Under the pieces are notes generated by a model. It was not told the origin of the DNA, did no database searches, and saw only the letters and a program-made list of their open reading frames with translations. A program made the position numbers and the translations under genes. DNA of 64,000 nucleotides from AP-15 sp963700185. Its GTDB lineage: Bacteria; Pseudomonadota; Alphaproteobacteria; ATCC43930; CGMCC-115725. Below, in pieces: positions 7,915 through 17,997 of the stretch. How positions within the stretch are numbered: the stretch's first letter is position 1; the number at the start of each line of letters is the position of its first letter. The stretch spans positions 186,001-250,000 of the forward strand of contig CAVOWP010000031.1 of NCBI GenBank assembly GCA_963700185.1, written 5' to 3'.

Positions 7915-10029
7915 ATGAGCTCGGTCGAAGAAACTATTTGCGCGCCCACTAAGCCAGCGGGCCGGGGAGAATTGCTTCTCGAGCTGGTGTCGGAGGAGAT
8001 CCCGGCGGGAATGCAGCGCCGCGCGATCGCCGAGTTCACCGAGCTGTTGCGCACCAAGCTCGGTGCTGCCGAGCTCGCGGCGGCTGAGGTGCGCGGGTAT
8101 GTAACGCCGCGCCGTCTCACAGTCATTGCCTTGGGGATTCCGGCGGCGCAGCCGGATCGCTCGGAGGAGCGGCGCGGGCCTCGCGTGGGGGCGCCGGCGC
8201 TGGCGATCGATGGCTTTCTGCGCTCGGCCGGGATCGCGTCGATCGAGGAATGCGAGATCCGCGGCACCGGCAGGGGCGAGTTCTATTTCGCGATGATCAA
8301 TCGGCCGGGCCGGCCGGCAGCCGAGGTGTTGCCGGACCTCGTAAGGTCGGCGATCTTCGAACTGCCGTGGCCCAAATCGATGCGTTATCCGGCTTCGTCC
8401 CTGCGCTGGGTTCGGCCGCTGACCTCGGTCGTGTGTCTGTTCGAGGGCGAGGTCCTCCCATTGCCGCTCGACCGGGTTCCGGTCGGACGGACCACTCGAG
8501 GTCACCGTTTCCTGTCGCCGGGCGAGATCTGCGTCGCCAACGCGGGGCAATACCTGGAGCGCCTCGACGAGGCTTGTGTCGTACTGGATCAGGAACGCCG
8601 CAAGGAAATCATCCGGAAGGATCTCGAAGCGGCCGCTGCGGACGGGGGGTTCGTACTCAAACCAGATCCCGGGCTGCTCGACGAGGTCACCGGCCTCGTG
8701 GAGTTTCCGGTTGTGCTCGCCGGCGCAATCGACGCCGAGTACATGACGCTTCCCCCGGAAGTCCTGGCGACCGCGATGCGCACGCAACAGAAATATTTCT
8801 CCTGTCAGCAAGCCGACGACACGGCTGCGCCACAATTCCTGTTCGTCGCCAACAATATCGGCGCGGATCATGGCAAGACGATCATTGCAGGCAATCAGCG
8901 GGTATTGCGGGCACGGCTAGCCGATGCACGCTTTTTCTGGGAGCAGGATCGCAAGGTCCGTCTGGAAGACCGCGTCGAAGCCCTCAAAGACCGGGTGTTT
9001 TACACTAAATTCGGCACTGTGCTGGCCAAGACGATACATGTGGAGCAGCTCGTTGACCTGCTCACCGGATACGTTCCGGACGCTGATAGGGGGCTGTCGC
9101 GGCGCGCGGCCAAGCTCGCGAAGGCCGATCTGTCCACCGGCATGGTCGGCGAATTCCCCGAACTGCAGGGGATCATGGGGCGCTATTACGCTTTGCATGA
9201 CGGCGAAGACCGCCGGGTCGCAAATGCTATTGCTGAGCATTACAAACCTCTCAGCTCAAATGACACGTGTCCCACTTCCGCAGATAGTATTGTCGTCGCG
9301 CTCGCGGAAAGGATTGTGACACTTGTCGTATTTTTCGCTTTTGGAGAAAAACCCACTGGATCGCGGGATCCGTTCGCGCTGCGTCGTGCTGCGCTGGGAG
9401 TGATTAGACTTATTCTTGAGAATAGGCTTCGAATACCTTTAGGATCAATCTTTGACGCGACCGCAAAGTTGGGAGACTGGGACTTGCCAAGTCCAAGGCA
9501 GGAGCTGCTCGTCTTCATTGCCGAACGCCTAAAGTTGCATTTGCGGGATGCGTTTGTCCGCCACGATTTGATCGCGGCGGTTTTTGCGCACATTCACGAG
9601 AGCGAAGGCGATCTCCTCCCGCTGCTGGGGCGGGTCGATGCGCTTCGCGTCTTCCTGGAGCTGGAGGATGGCGCCAATTTGTTGACGGCTTATCGCCGCG
9701 CCTCGAATATCGTCGCCATCGAAGAGCGCAAGGACGATCGCCGATACGACGGAGATGTCGATCCGGCGTTGCTGCGCCAGCCGGAGGAGCAGGCGCTCGC
9801 CGCAATGCTGGCCGAGGTGGACAGCAGCGCGGGAACTTTCCTGCAACGCGAACAGTTCGAGGCGGCGATGTCGGAGTTGGCGCGGCTGCGCCGTCCGGTT
9901 GACGATTTCTTCGATAAGGTCACCGTCAATTGCGATGACGCTGCGCTCAGGGAAAATCGGCTGCGCTTGTTGTCACGCATCCGGGATACCATGAACCAGG
10001 TCGCCGATTTTTCGCAGATCGAAGGATGA
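7915..10029 (+). CDS. glyS: glycyl-tRNA synthetase beta subunit
   Basis: A 704-residue beta subunit of bacterial glycyl-tRNA synthetase, needed for tRNA-Gly binding. The N terminus reads LLLELVSEEIPAGMQRRA, and the central HD-like and tRNA-binding parts are conserved (TAMRTQQKYFS; SRDPFALRRAALGVIRLILEN). Length is typical. The stretch from about 9225 to 9490 is visibly richer in A+T and uses other synonymous codons than the rest of the gene, although the protein stays conserved. The ATG at 7915 follows the repeat region, 130 bp after the antisense nuclease gene. Confidence 0.93.
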   Translation: MSSVEETICAPTKPAGRGELLLELVSEEIPAGMQRRAIAEFTELLRTKLGAAELAAAEVRGYVTPRRLTVIALGIPAAQPDRSEERRGPRVGAPALAIDGFLRSAGIASIEECEIRGTGRGEFYFAMINRPGRPAAEVLPDLVRSAIFELPWPKSMRYPASSLRWVRPLTSVVCLFEGEVLPLPLDRVPVGRTTRGHRFLSPGEICVANAGQYLERLDEACVVLDQERRKEIIRKDLEAAAADGGFVLKPDPGLLDEVTGLVEFPVVLAGAIDAEYMTLPPEVLATAMRTQQKYFSCQQADDTAAPQFLFVANNIGADHGKTIIAGNQRVLRARLADARFFWEQDRKVRLEDRVEALKDRVFYTKFGTVLAKTIHVEQLVDLLTGYVPDADRGLSRRAAKLAKADLSTGMVGEFPELQGIMGRYYALHDGEDRRVANAIAEHYKPLSSNDTCPTSADSIVVALAERIVTLVVFFAFGEKPTGSRDPFALRRAALGVIRLILENRLRIPLGSIFDATAKLGDWDLPSPRQELLVFIAERLKLHLRDAFVRHDLIAAVFAHIHESEGDLLPLLGRVDALRVFLELEDGANLLTAYRRASNIVAIEERKDDRRYDGDVDPALLRQPEEQALAAMLAEVDSSAGTFLQREQFEAAMSELARLRRPVDDFFDKVTVNCDDAALRENRLRLLSRIRDTMNQVADFSQIEG

Positions 10030-10036
10030 GCGGCGG

Positions 10037-12719
10037 ATGACGAAATGGGTCTACTGGTTTGGCGACGGGGCCGCCGAGGGCCGGGCCGACATGAAAAACC
10101 TGCTGGGCGGCAAGGGTGCCGGTCTCGCCGAGATGAGCAGTCTCGGCCTGCCGGTGCCGCCCGGCTTCACGATCACCACCGAGGTCTGCACGTACTTTTA
10201 CGCACACGAAAAATCCTACCCCGCCGAGCTGCGGGATCGGGTGGCCGACGGGCTCGCTGCGCTCGAGCGCTCGCTCGGCGTGCGGTTTGGCGATGCGAAC
10301 AATCCGTTGCTCGTGTCGGTGCGGTCGGGAGCTCGGGTTTCGATGCCCGGGATGATGGATACCGTGCTCAATCTCGGTCTCAACGACCAAGCGGTTGTCG
10401 GGCTGGCGCGCAAGAGCGGAGACGAGCGTTTTGCGTATGACAGCTATCGGCGGTTCATCCAGATGTACGGGCAGGTCGTGCTCGGTATCGACCACCATCA
10501 TTTCGAGGAGCTGATCGAAAACCATAAGCTCGAGACCGGCGCCAATCTCGACACGGATCTTTCCGCCGAGGACTGGACGACGATCGTCTCTAGTTTCAAG
10601 GACGTCGTTAGCCAGGAATACGGTCATCCTTTCCCACAGGACCCCGAAGAGCAGCTGTGGGGCGCCATAGGCGCCGTGTTTGGTTCCTGGATGAACCCGC
10701 GCGCGGTCACCTATCGCCGATTGCACGACATCCCTGCCGATTGGGGGACTGCGGTCAACGTGCAAGCGATGGTGTTCGGCAATATGGGGCCGGATTGCGC
10801 AACCGGTGTCGCCTTTACCCGCGACCCTTCGACCGGCGTGAACGCATTTTACGGCGAGTTTTTGGTAAATGCGCAGGGCGAGGATGTCGTCGCCGGGATC
10901 CGTACCCCACAGCATCTGACGATCGCCGGCAAGGAGGCGAACAACTCGGCTTTGCCGGCGATGGAAGAGGTTATGCCCGAGGTGCTGACTGAACTGCACA
11001 AGGTGCGCAAGACACTCGAAGACCACTACCGCGACATGCAGGACATCGAATTCACCGTTCAGCGCGGTAAATTGTGGATGCTGCAGACGCGCACCGGCAA
11101 GCGAACCGCGCAGGCCGCGCTGAAGATCGCCGTGTCGTTGGTCGAGGAGGGCGTGATCGACCGGGAAGAGGCGATCCGTCGGGTCGAACCCGGGTCGCTC
11201 GATCAGCTGCTGCATCCGATGCTCAACTCATCGGCGAAAACGACGGTTCTCGCCCGCGGACTGCCGGCGTCGCCTGGGGCTGCGTCGGGCAAGGTCGTGT
11301 TTTCCGCCGATGAAGCCGAAATCGTTCGCCGCGCGCGGCGAAGCGGTGATCCTCGTCCGTATCGAGACGAGCCCGGAGGACATCCATGGGATGCATGCCG
11401 CGAGAGGGGTGTTGACGACCCGCGGCGGGATGACCAGCCACGCCGCGGTGGTGGCCCGCGGCATGGGGCGGCCTTGCGTTGCCGGCGCCGGCGACCTGCG
11501 GATCGACTACGAGGCACGCACGATGACGGCGCGCGCCACTTTGGTGAAGGCGGGCGAGATCATCACGATAGACGGGTCGACCGGCGAGGTGATGGTTGGA
11601 GAAGTTCCGACGATTCAGCCGGAGCTGTCGGGCGATTTCGCGACATTGATGGGCTGGGCGGACGCGATCCGCCGTCTCAAGGTGCGCGCCAATGCCGAAA
11701 CCGCGATCGATGCCCGTGCTGCCCGCCGGTTTGGCGCCGAAGGCATCGGGCTCAGCCGCACCGAACACATGTTCTTCGAGGCCGACCGCATCGGCGCGAT
11801 GCGGCGGGTGATCATGGCCGAGGACGAGGCCGGACGCCGCGCCGGGCTCGCCGATCTGCTCCCGATCCAGCGCGAAGACTTCGCCGAAATATTCCGCATC
11901 ATGAAGGGATTGCCGGTCACGATCCGCCTCCTCGATCCGCCGCTCCACGAATTTCTGCCGAAGACCGAAGCGGAGTTCGGCGAAATGGCGCGGCTTACCG
12001 GTAGGGAGGTCGCCGCAATCCGCAATCGCGCTCTGGCGCTGCACGAGACCAACCCGATGCTCGGCCACCGCGGCTGTCGGCTCGGCATCACCTATCCCGA
12101 GATCTATGAGATGCAGGCGGCGGCGATCTTCGAGGCCGCGGTGATTGTAGTTAAGGAGACGGGCGAGGCGGTCGAGCCCGAGATCATGGTCCCGCTGATC
12201 GCGACGAAAAAGGAATTCGACATCCTGAAGACGATGATCGACCGCGTCGGCAAAGAAATCATGGCACGAGAGGGCACGGTCGTGCGTTATCTCGTCGGCA
12301 CGATGATCGAGTTGCCGCGAGCAGCGTTGCTCGCCGCCGAGATCGCCGAGACGGCGGAGTTCTTCAGCTTTGGTACGAACGATTTGACCCAGACGGTCTT
12401 CGGTCTGTCGCGCGACGACGCCGCGAGCTTTGTCGGGACATACCAGCGGCTCGGGATATTCGAGCACGACCCGTTTGTTACCCTGGATGTCAAGGGCGTG
12501 GGCGAACTGGTGCGCATCGCCGCCGAGCGCGGGTGTGCAGCCCGGCCCGGGCTGAAGCTCGGCATTTGCGGCGAGCACGGCGGCGATCCGGCATCGATCA
12601 CGTTCTGCCACGAGATCGGGCTCGATTACGTCTCGTGCTCGCCTTACCGAGTGCCGATCGCCCGCCTTGCTGCTGCGCAAGCGGCATTGCTGGGCGAGTC
12701 GAAGAGTGGAACAACATGA
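10037..12719 (+). pseudogene. ppdK: pyruvate phosphate dikinase (frameshifted once)
   Basis: Interconverts pyruvate, ATP and phosphate with PEP, AMP and diphosphate. Frame 1 (10037 to about 11326) gives the N-terminal ATP-grasp domain (GGKGAGLAEM, VRSGARVSMPGMMDTVLNLG). Frame 2 (about 11328 to 12719) gives the swivelling domain with the catalytic His in GGMTSHAAVVARG and the PEP-binding TIM barrel (GIGLSRTEHMFF, FFSFGTNDLTQ, GICGEHGGDP). Removing one C at about 11327 restores DEAEIVAARGEAVILVRIE and a protein of about 893 residues, the normal length. No other defect is visible, so this may be a sequencing error rather than a dead gene. The stop overlaps the next gene's ATG. Confidence 0.88.
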
Positions 12720-13123
12720 GAGCCAACATTGCGGGTGGCGTGGCAGCTGCGCTGATCGCGCTCGCGGGCGCGGCATTCGCGCAAAAAGGGGGAATGCCGG
12801 TGCCGACGCTGGGCCCGACAATCTACTCGGCGCCGACGCCGGCCCCGCTGGCGCCGCCGATCAACCCGGGGCCGGCTACCGTGCCGTCGGCCGGCTTGTC
12901 GCCGTTGCTGACCGAGCCCGGGCCGGTATACCCGACCCCCGAGCAGGCGATGCCGGCCTATCCGGCCACGCCACTGCCCGGCCCCATCGGGCAGCAGAAT
13001 ACCCAGGCGTACCGCAATGGCCTGTTGCGGCAGCAATGGGAACGCGACCGCAGCGGCGTCAACCCCGGAAGCGAACGCAGCCGTGAAATCCAGCAACAGT
13101 TGAACCAGACGGCGCCGCGCTGA
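12716..13123 (+). CDS. secreted proline-rich hypothetical protein
   Basis: A 135-residue protein starting at ATG 12716, which overlaps the ppdK stop (ATGA). It has a clear Sec signal peptide (MRANIAGGVAAALIALAGAAFA, cut near AFA-QK). The mature part is rich in Pro, Ala and Gly and ends with a charged Gln/Arg segment (LRQQWERDRSGVNPGSERSREIQ). No domain is recognised. The translational coupling to ppdK may be positional only. Confidence 0.7.
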   Translation: MRANIAGGVAAALIALAGAAFAQKGGMPVPTLGPTIYSAPTPAPLAPPINPGPATVPSAGLSPLLTEPGPVYPTPEQAMPAYPATPLPGPIGQQNTQAYRNGLLRQQWERDRSGVNPGSERSREIQQQLNQTAPR

Positions 13124-13129
13124 CCCCGT

Positions 13130-14498
13130 CTACCGAGTTGAACTGGGGCGCCGCGCGTCCAAGCACGCCCGCAGCCAAACGGAGATCTCGGTCCACAGCG
13201 TCTCTGGCGCGCGCGCTGCCGACATCATGCCTACGTGCCCGAGCGGTGGCCGCAATACGGCCGCGCCGCCGAGCGCGGCCGCCAGCGCCTCCGCCGAACT
13301 CGGAGGAACGATCCGGTCGCGGCTCGGGACTACAACGAGAGCGGGCGAGCGCAACTGCTTCGGATCGACCGTCTCGCCGCCGATTTGCCAAAGGCCGCGG
13401 GCCGGTTGGTTCTCGCTGTACCAGGAGCGCGCACAATCGCGCGCCACCGCTGCCGCCAGCGGTACCCCGTCATTGACCCAATCTTCAAGCGCGACAAAAG
13501 CGCGTGCTTTGTCGCCATTGGGATCGAGCGCCGCGAAACGGGTGAATTTGCGCTCGGCGCTGAACGGATCGAGCATGAAAAACAGGCTCTAAATCACCTC
13601 GACCGGGAGCGCTCCCCGATCATCGCACAGGAGCGGCAGACAATCGGCGATCAAACCGAAGAATCGCGCGGGCCGCGCGCGCTCGGCATGAAAATCCCAT
13701 GGCGTCGCGAGCACTGCCAGGCAGGCCGTCTCGTCGGGGCGGCGCAGCGCGAGGGCGAGCGCGAACAGCCCACCCATGCAGTAGCCGGCGACCCCGATCG
13801 GCGCGCCGGCCAGCTGTAAAGCGGCATCGAAAACGCTTTCGAGTCGTCCGGCGACATAGTCGGTCAAGTCGAATTTGCGTTCTTTGCTGCCGGGCGCCCC
13901 CCAATCCACCACCAGCGGCCGCAGACCCCGTCCGGCCAGATGCCGCAGAAAGCTGCGTTCCGGCAGAAGGTCGAGAACGTAGAAGCGGTTGATCAAGGAC
14001 GGCACAACCAGAATTACCGGGCCGTCGCCGCCATAATCGAGCAGGCGGGTCGTGCCTTTGCGCCACAGCACCGGCGGGGCTTTGTTACCACGGCGGTAAG
14101 GATGCCGACGATAGGCTTCCAGGCCGGCGAGATAGGATTTGGCGCGGCGCGCGATCTCGAGGTCGAGCGCCGCGGCGACGCTATTCGGCCCGACCGCGTC
14201 GATCTCGGCCGCGAGGCCGCGAAGGCCCGCGACGAGCGCGGTCGACGGCAGCGACGCGTCTTTCAAGAAGGGCAAGACGGTCCGCGAGCTCGACCACAGC
14301 ATCATTGCGCTCGCCAGGTGCGCCGCCAACGGGCGCGGCGCCAGCCGGCGGTCCAAGCGCCGCTGATCGCGCGTCGGCCGCGCCTTCACGTGAACTGGAA
14401 TCACTGGGGACCGCGGCGGTGGCACTCGAGAAGAGCGCAGTCAGGTAATCCTCCCATACCGCTAAAAAGCGGCGGGCGAGGTCCGCGGCATCGGTCAT
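13130..14498 (-). pseudogene. PHA-synthase-like alpha/beta hydrolase, broken by a frameshift and an in-frame TAG
   Basis: The three pieces together read as a PhaC-like protein of about 455 residues. The N terminus (MTDAADLARRFLAVWEDYLTALF) is in one frame. The core is one base shifted (shift somewhere at 14330-14440) and carries the nucleophile box GYCMGG, in which Cys replaces Ser as in PHA synthases. The C terminus has the acid in VVPSRDRIVPP and the His in PLGHVGMM. Between core and C terminus the frame is unchanged, but a TAG at 13589-13591 stands where Gln is expected (LPVEVI-stop-SLFFMLDPF). It is convergent with the preceding gene and divergent from phaR. It is shorter than classical PhaC, so a depolymerase or acyltransferase role is also possible. 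Confidence 0.75.
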
Positions 14499-14635
14499 TC
14501 CGATCAATATAGCCCGCGCTGCAAGATGGAGAAGCGATTCGCCAGCCGATGGCGCGTGTTTGATAAGGCAATCCCGCCAAAAGCCTGTATTCTTGCTGCC
14601 GAGGGACCCTCTCCCTGAGGCGAGACACCGCGCAC

Positions 14636-15256
14636 ATGAACACCCCGAGCCGCGACAACTCCAGTGGAGCCAAACCGGTCGTCGTCAAGAAATACGCCAA
14701 CCGGCGTCTCTACAACACCGCGACGAGCAGCTATGTCACGCTCGACGACCTCGCCAAATTGATCAAGGAGGGCGGCGATTTTGTCGCGCATGACGCCAAG
14801 ACCGGTGAAGACATCACCCGCTCGGTGCTCACCCAGATCATTGTCGAGCAGGAGCAGAAGGGCGGCCAAAATCTCTTGCCCACCAGCTTTCTGCGCCAGC
14901 TGATCAGCTTTTACGGCGACAGCATGCAGTTCCTGGTGCCGGGCTATCTCGAACAGGCGATGATCGCCTTTGCCCGCAACCAGGAGCAGATGCGCAAGAA
15001 CCTGCAGGCGACATTCGGCATCTTTCCGTTCGGCCAGTTCGAGGAGATGGGCAAGCAGAACATGGCCCTGTTCGAGCGCGCTCTGAAAATGCTTTCGCCC
15101 TATGGCGGCGACGAAAAATCGGCCTCGGCCGAGACCGAGAAGGCAGAGGCAAAGCAGAAGGAGGGCGAAGATCCCCGCCTGAAGCGGCTGGAAGCGCAGA
15201 TCGAAGCGCTTACTCACCAACTCGAAGCGCTGGGACGCGATCGCCAGGACCATTAG
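14636..15256 (+). CDS. phaR: polyhydroxyalkanoate synthesis repressor
   Basis: A 206-residue PhaR regulator, which binds both DNA and PHA granules and represses phasin and PHA genes. The N-terminal DNA-binding/accumulation domain is unmistakable (VVVKKYANRRLYNT, SSYVTLDDLAKLIKEG, DITRSVLTQII). The PHB-binding region follows (FYGDSMQFLVPGYLEQAM), with a Glu/Lys-rich C-terminal coiled part. It is divergent from the broken PHA-synthase-like gene, which fits local control of that gene. Confidence 0.93.
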   Translation: MNTPSRDNSSGAKPVVVKKYANRRLYNTATSSYVTLDDLAKLIKEGGDFVAHDAKTGEDITRSVLTQIIVEQEQKGGQNLLPTSFLRQLISFYGDSMQFLVPGYLEQAMIAFARNQEQMRKNLQATFGIFPFGQFEEMGKQNMALFERALKMLSPYGGDEKSASAETEKAEAKQKEGEDPRLKRLEAQIEALTHQLEALGRDRQDH

Positions 15257-15364
15257 CCAGGATTATTGGGTGGGGGCCCGACCGGCGCTGTCGGATCAGG
15301 CCCGACCGATGCATGTCCAATTGATGCGTGTGCAGTTGGCTTCGCCGCGGTTACAATCCCGCGC

Positions 15365-16033
15365 ATGCGCGTTCTCTATCACCTGTGGCTCTCTCCCTTC
15401 TCGCGCAAGGTGCGCGTCGTGCTCAGGGAGAAGAACCTCGATTTCACGCTGAAGACCGAGAAGGTGTGGGAGAGGCGGCCGGAATTCCTCGCCCTCAGCC
15501 CGGCCGGCGAGGTGCCGGTTTTGATCGAACCGGACGGGACGGTCCTCGCCGACACGACGGCGATCGTCGAATATCTCGACGAGGTTTACCGGGAGAAGAT
15601 CCTGATCGGCATCAACCCGGTCGACCGTGCCGAGGTCCGGCGCCTCACCGCCTGGTTCGACATCAAGATGAACCTCGAAGTGACCGAGAATTTGCTCGGC
15701 GAAAAGATGATGAAGCGGCTGACTGGGCTCGGCCAGCCGAACTCTCTCGCGATTCGCGCCGGGCACGCAAATCTCCCCTACCACCTCGATTATCTCGGGT
15801 ACCTCGTCGAGCGCCGGCGCTGGCTCGCCGGCGATCATTTCTCGATCGCCGACATCACCGCCGCCGCGCAGCTGTCGAGCCTCGATTATCTGGGCGACGT
15901 TCCCTGGGATGCACACGAACCGGCCAAGGAATGGTACGCGCGGATCAAGTCGCGCCCGAGCTTTCGCCCGATCCTCGCCGATCACGTCCCGGGCGTCCCT
16001 CCGCCGAAACACTACGCCGACCTCGACTTTTGA
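15365..16033 (+). CDS. glutathione S-transferase family protein
   Basis: A 222-residue GST-fold protein from the ATG at 15365. The N-terminal thioredoxin-like domain starts MRVLYHLWLSPFSRKVRVV and contains the cis-Pro region EVPVLIEPDG and the ADTTAIVEYLDE glutathione-binding turn. The C-terminal helical domain contains the N-capping motif HFSIADITAAA. The upstream in-frame GTG at 15266 would add an unconserved segment. It is a likely conjugating or stress enzyme, with unknown substrate. Confidence 0.88.
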   Translation: MRVLYHLWLSPFSRKVRVVLREKNLDFTLKTEKVWERRPEFLALSPAGEVPVLIEPDGTVLADTTAIVEYLDEVYREKILIGINPVDRAEVRRLTAWFDIKMNLEVTENLLGEKMMKRLTGLGQPNSLAIRAGHANLPYHLDYLGYLVERRRWLAGDHFSIADITAAAQLSSLDYLGDVPWDAHEPAKEWYARIKSRPSFRPILADHVPGVPPPKHYADLDF

Positions 16034-16085
16034 GCGCGGAGGCGGAGTGTGCCCCTCGACCTCTCTGAGAGACCGACAGCATAGG

Positions 16086-17030
16086 ATGCGCCACGCCTGT
16101 CTCTGGGTTCTTGTTCTCGCCGCGTGGTTCGGCTGCTGCAGCGCCTCGGCGCAGGACACCGCAACGCAGGAGGCGGCCCACCGGGCAACGGTGCTCGCGC
16201 AGTTGCCGCCCGACGCGGCGAAAGTCCGGTTCGGGCGCGAGGTCACGCCGGCGGCAGGGCCGGCACAGGCGATCGGCGCCTACGAGCGCGGATGTCTCAG
16301 CGGCGCGGTGGCGCTGCCCGCCGACGGGCCGAATTGGGAGGTCATGCGCCCGTCGCGCCATCGCGCTTGGGGCCACCCGGTGCTGATTGCGCTTTTAGAG
16401 CGACTGGCGGCGAAGCTTCCCGCCGATGCCGGCTGGCCCGGGCTTCTCGTCGGCGACATCGCGCAACCCCGAGGGGGACCGATGCTGACCGGGCATGGAT
16501 CGCATCAGATCGGCCTCGACGCGGATCTCTGGTTGACCCCGATGCCGGACCGGCGGCTCAGCCCGAGCGAGCGCGACGAAATGTCCGCGACCGACGTCGT
16601 CACCGCGGACAAGATGGGGGTCGATGACGCCTGGACGCCGCAGCATCGCCGATTGCTCGAGACCGCCGCGCGGGAGCCGGCGGTGGCACGGATCTTTGTC
16701 AATCCCGCGATCAAGCGGGCCCTGTGCCGTGAGGCGGGCTCGGACCGGACATGGCTGGCGAAGATTCGGCCGTGGTGGGGCCACAATTACCATGTTCATG
16801 TCCGGATTTCCTGCCCGAGCGGCGAGCCGGAATGCCGCAACCAGGCACCGCCGCGGCCGGGCGATGGCTGCGGTAGAGAGCTCGATTGGTGGTTTACCGA
16901 CGAAGCGCTTCATCCGGCGCCGTCCCCGCCCCCCAGACCCCTGCGGCTGGCGGATTTGCCGCGCGCTTGTGCCGCGCTGGTCGCGGCACCAAGTGGTCAG
17001 GTCCTGCATGTTCCGACCGGGTCGCGGTAA
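16086..17030 (+). CDS. mepA: penicillin-insensitive murein endopeptidase
   Basis: A 314-residue periplasmic LAS-type metalloendopeptidase that cuts peptide crosslinks in peptidoglycan. The start ATG 16086 gives a Sec signal (MRHACLWVLVLAAWFGCCSASA). Zinc ligands are His140 and Asp147 in GSHQIGLDADLW, and the final His lies in YHVHVRI. Conserved cysteines are also present (YERGCLSGA, CREAGSD, CGRELDWWF). The gene starts about 50 bp after the GST stop, on the same strand. Confidence 0.9.
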   Translation: MRHACLWVLVLAAWFGCCSASAQDTATQEAAHRATVLAQLPPDAAKVRFGREVTPAAGPAQAIGAYERGCLSGAVALPADGPNWEVMRPSRHRAWGHPVLIALLERLAAKLPADAGWPGLLVGDIAQPRGGPMLTGHGSHQIGLDADLWLTPMPDRRLSPSERDEMSATDVVTADKMGVDDAWTPQHRRLLETAAREPAVARIFVNPAIKRALCREAGSDRTWLAKIRPWWGHNYHVHVRISCPSGEPECRNQAPPRPGDGCGRELDWWFTDEALHPAPSPPPRPLRLADLPRACAALVAAPSGQVLHVPTGSR

Positions 17031-17099
17031 CGCGACCAGAGCAGAACGCATGGTTGGTTGACCGGATGACACATTCGCCGCTCGACAATCCGGACCGCA

Positions 17100-17446
17100 T
17101 TGCGCTTTTGCATGGACGGGCCGGCGAGCGGCGGCGACTGGCTCGCTTTCGTCGCATTGCTGGGCAACGTTCTGTTGCCGGCGACGCTCTCGATCTTTGT
17201 CCTGAAGCACCGGGTCGCGATGCCCTCCTTTGCGGTCAATGGCGGGCGATGCACCAGGGGAAGGCCAAGCCCGGGCTGCTTCTGCAGCATTGCCCGTTAT
17301 GCGCCGTGCCGGCTGCGCCGCCGCCGAGCATCGTGGTTCCCGGCAAGGTTGCCGATCAGCGCCAGCTGCGGCTTCTGACGACTATCTCGGTCGCTCCGAT
17401 CCGGCAGGGTCGGGTGCAAGCGCGGGCTCCACCGTCGGCGGTCTAA
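17100..17446 (+). pseudogene. probable DUF2946-type small protein, split between two frames
   Basis: Two neighbouring frames give the halves of a short exported protein often found next to PCuAC genes. One starts around 17100 with a hydrophobic helix (DWLAFVALLGNVLLPATLSIF). The other, from about 17215 to 17446, contains GLLLQHCPLCAVPAAPPP and ends QARAPPSAV. The HCPLC motif and the Arg-Ala-Pro-Pro tail fit DUF2946, but the join needs a one-base change near 17210-17230. It may contribute to copper handling. The assignment is tentative. Confidence 0.4.
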
Positions 17447-17520
17447 GCCCACACCCCAATCGTAACCATAACGATCCCCGCGGCCGCCTCTTCGGGCCCG
17501 CGATTTCAAAAGGAATTCTG

Positions 17521-17979
17521 ATGTCTATCAAGATTATCGCTTTTGCAGCGGGTCTCGCCGTTGCCAGCGCCGCGCTCGCACAACCAACCCAGCTCGAAGT
17601 CGATAACGCCTGGGCCGGAGCGACCCCAGGCAAAGCGGAAAATGGCGCCGCGTATGTGACAATAACCTCGCCCACTGCCGATCGGCTGGTCTCGGCCTCT
17701 ACCCCGGTCGCAAAGAAAGCCGAGCTGCACACGATGTCGATGCAGGGCATGGTCATGAAGATGCGGCCGATCTCCGGAGTCGATATCCCCGCCGGCCAGC
17801 CCGTCAGCTTGAAGCCGGGTGGCGAGCACATCATGCTGATGGGCCTCAACGAACCACTGCGCGAAGGGCAATCCTTCCCCCTGACCCTCGATTTCGAGAA
17901 AGCCGGTCCTCGCACCGTGACCGTGACCGTCGAGAAAGCCGGTGCCAGAGGCCCCGGTCCCGCCGCGGCGCAGCACTAA
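17521..17979 (+). CDS. periplasmic copper chaperone, PCuAC family
   Basis: A 152-residue exported protein (signal MSIKIIAFAAGLAVASAALA) of the PCuA(C) family, which carries Cu(I) in the periplasm and supplies cytochrome oxidase. The copper site is spread over ELHTMSMQG, VMKMRPIS and GGEHIMLMG, matching the H(M)X10MX21HXM pattern. An AAAGGA ribosome site precedes the ATG. It is 18 bp upstream of the SCO1-type gene, and the two are known partners in CuA assembly. Confidence 0.9.
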   Translation: MSIKIIAFAAGLAVASAALAQPTQLEVDNAWAGATPGKAENGAAYVTITSPTADRLVSASTPVAKKAELHTMSMQGMVMKMRPISGVDIPAGQPVSLKPGGEHIMLMGLNEPLREGQSFPLTLDFEKAGPRTVTVTVEKAGARGPGPAAAQH

Positions 17980-17997
17980 GTCGAGAAGGAGCGCATC

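Noticed and set aside
11310..11345. Programmed frameshift in ppdK
   Set aside because: No slippery sequence or stimulatory structure is apparent, the family never needs one, and similar one-base lesions occur in many other genes here.
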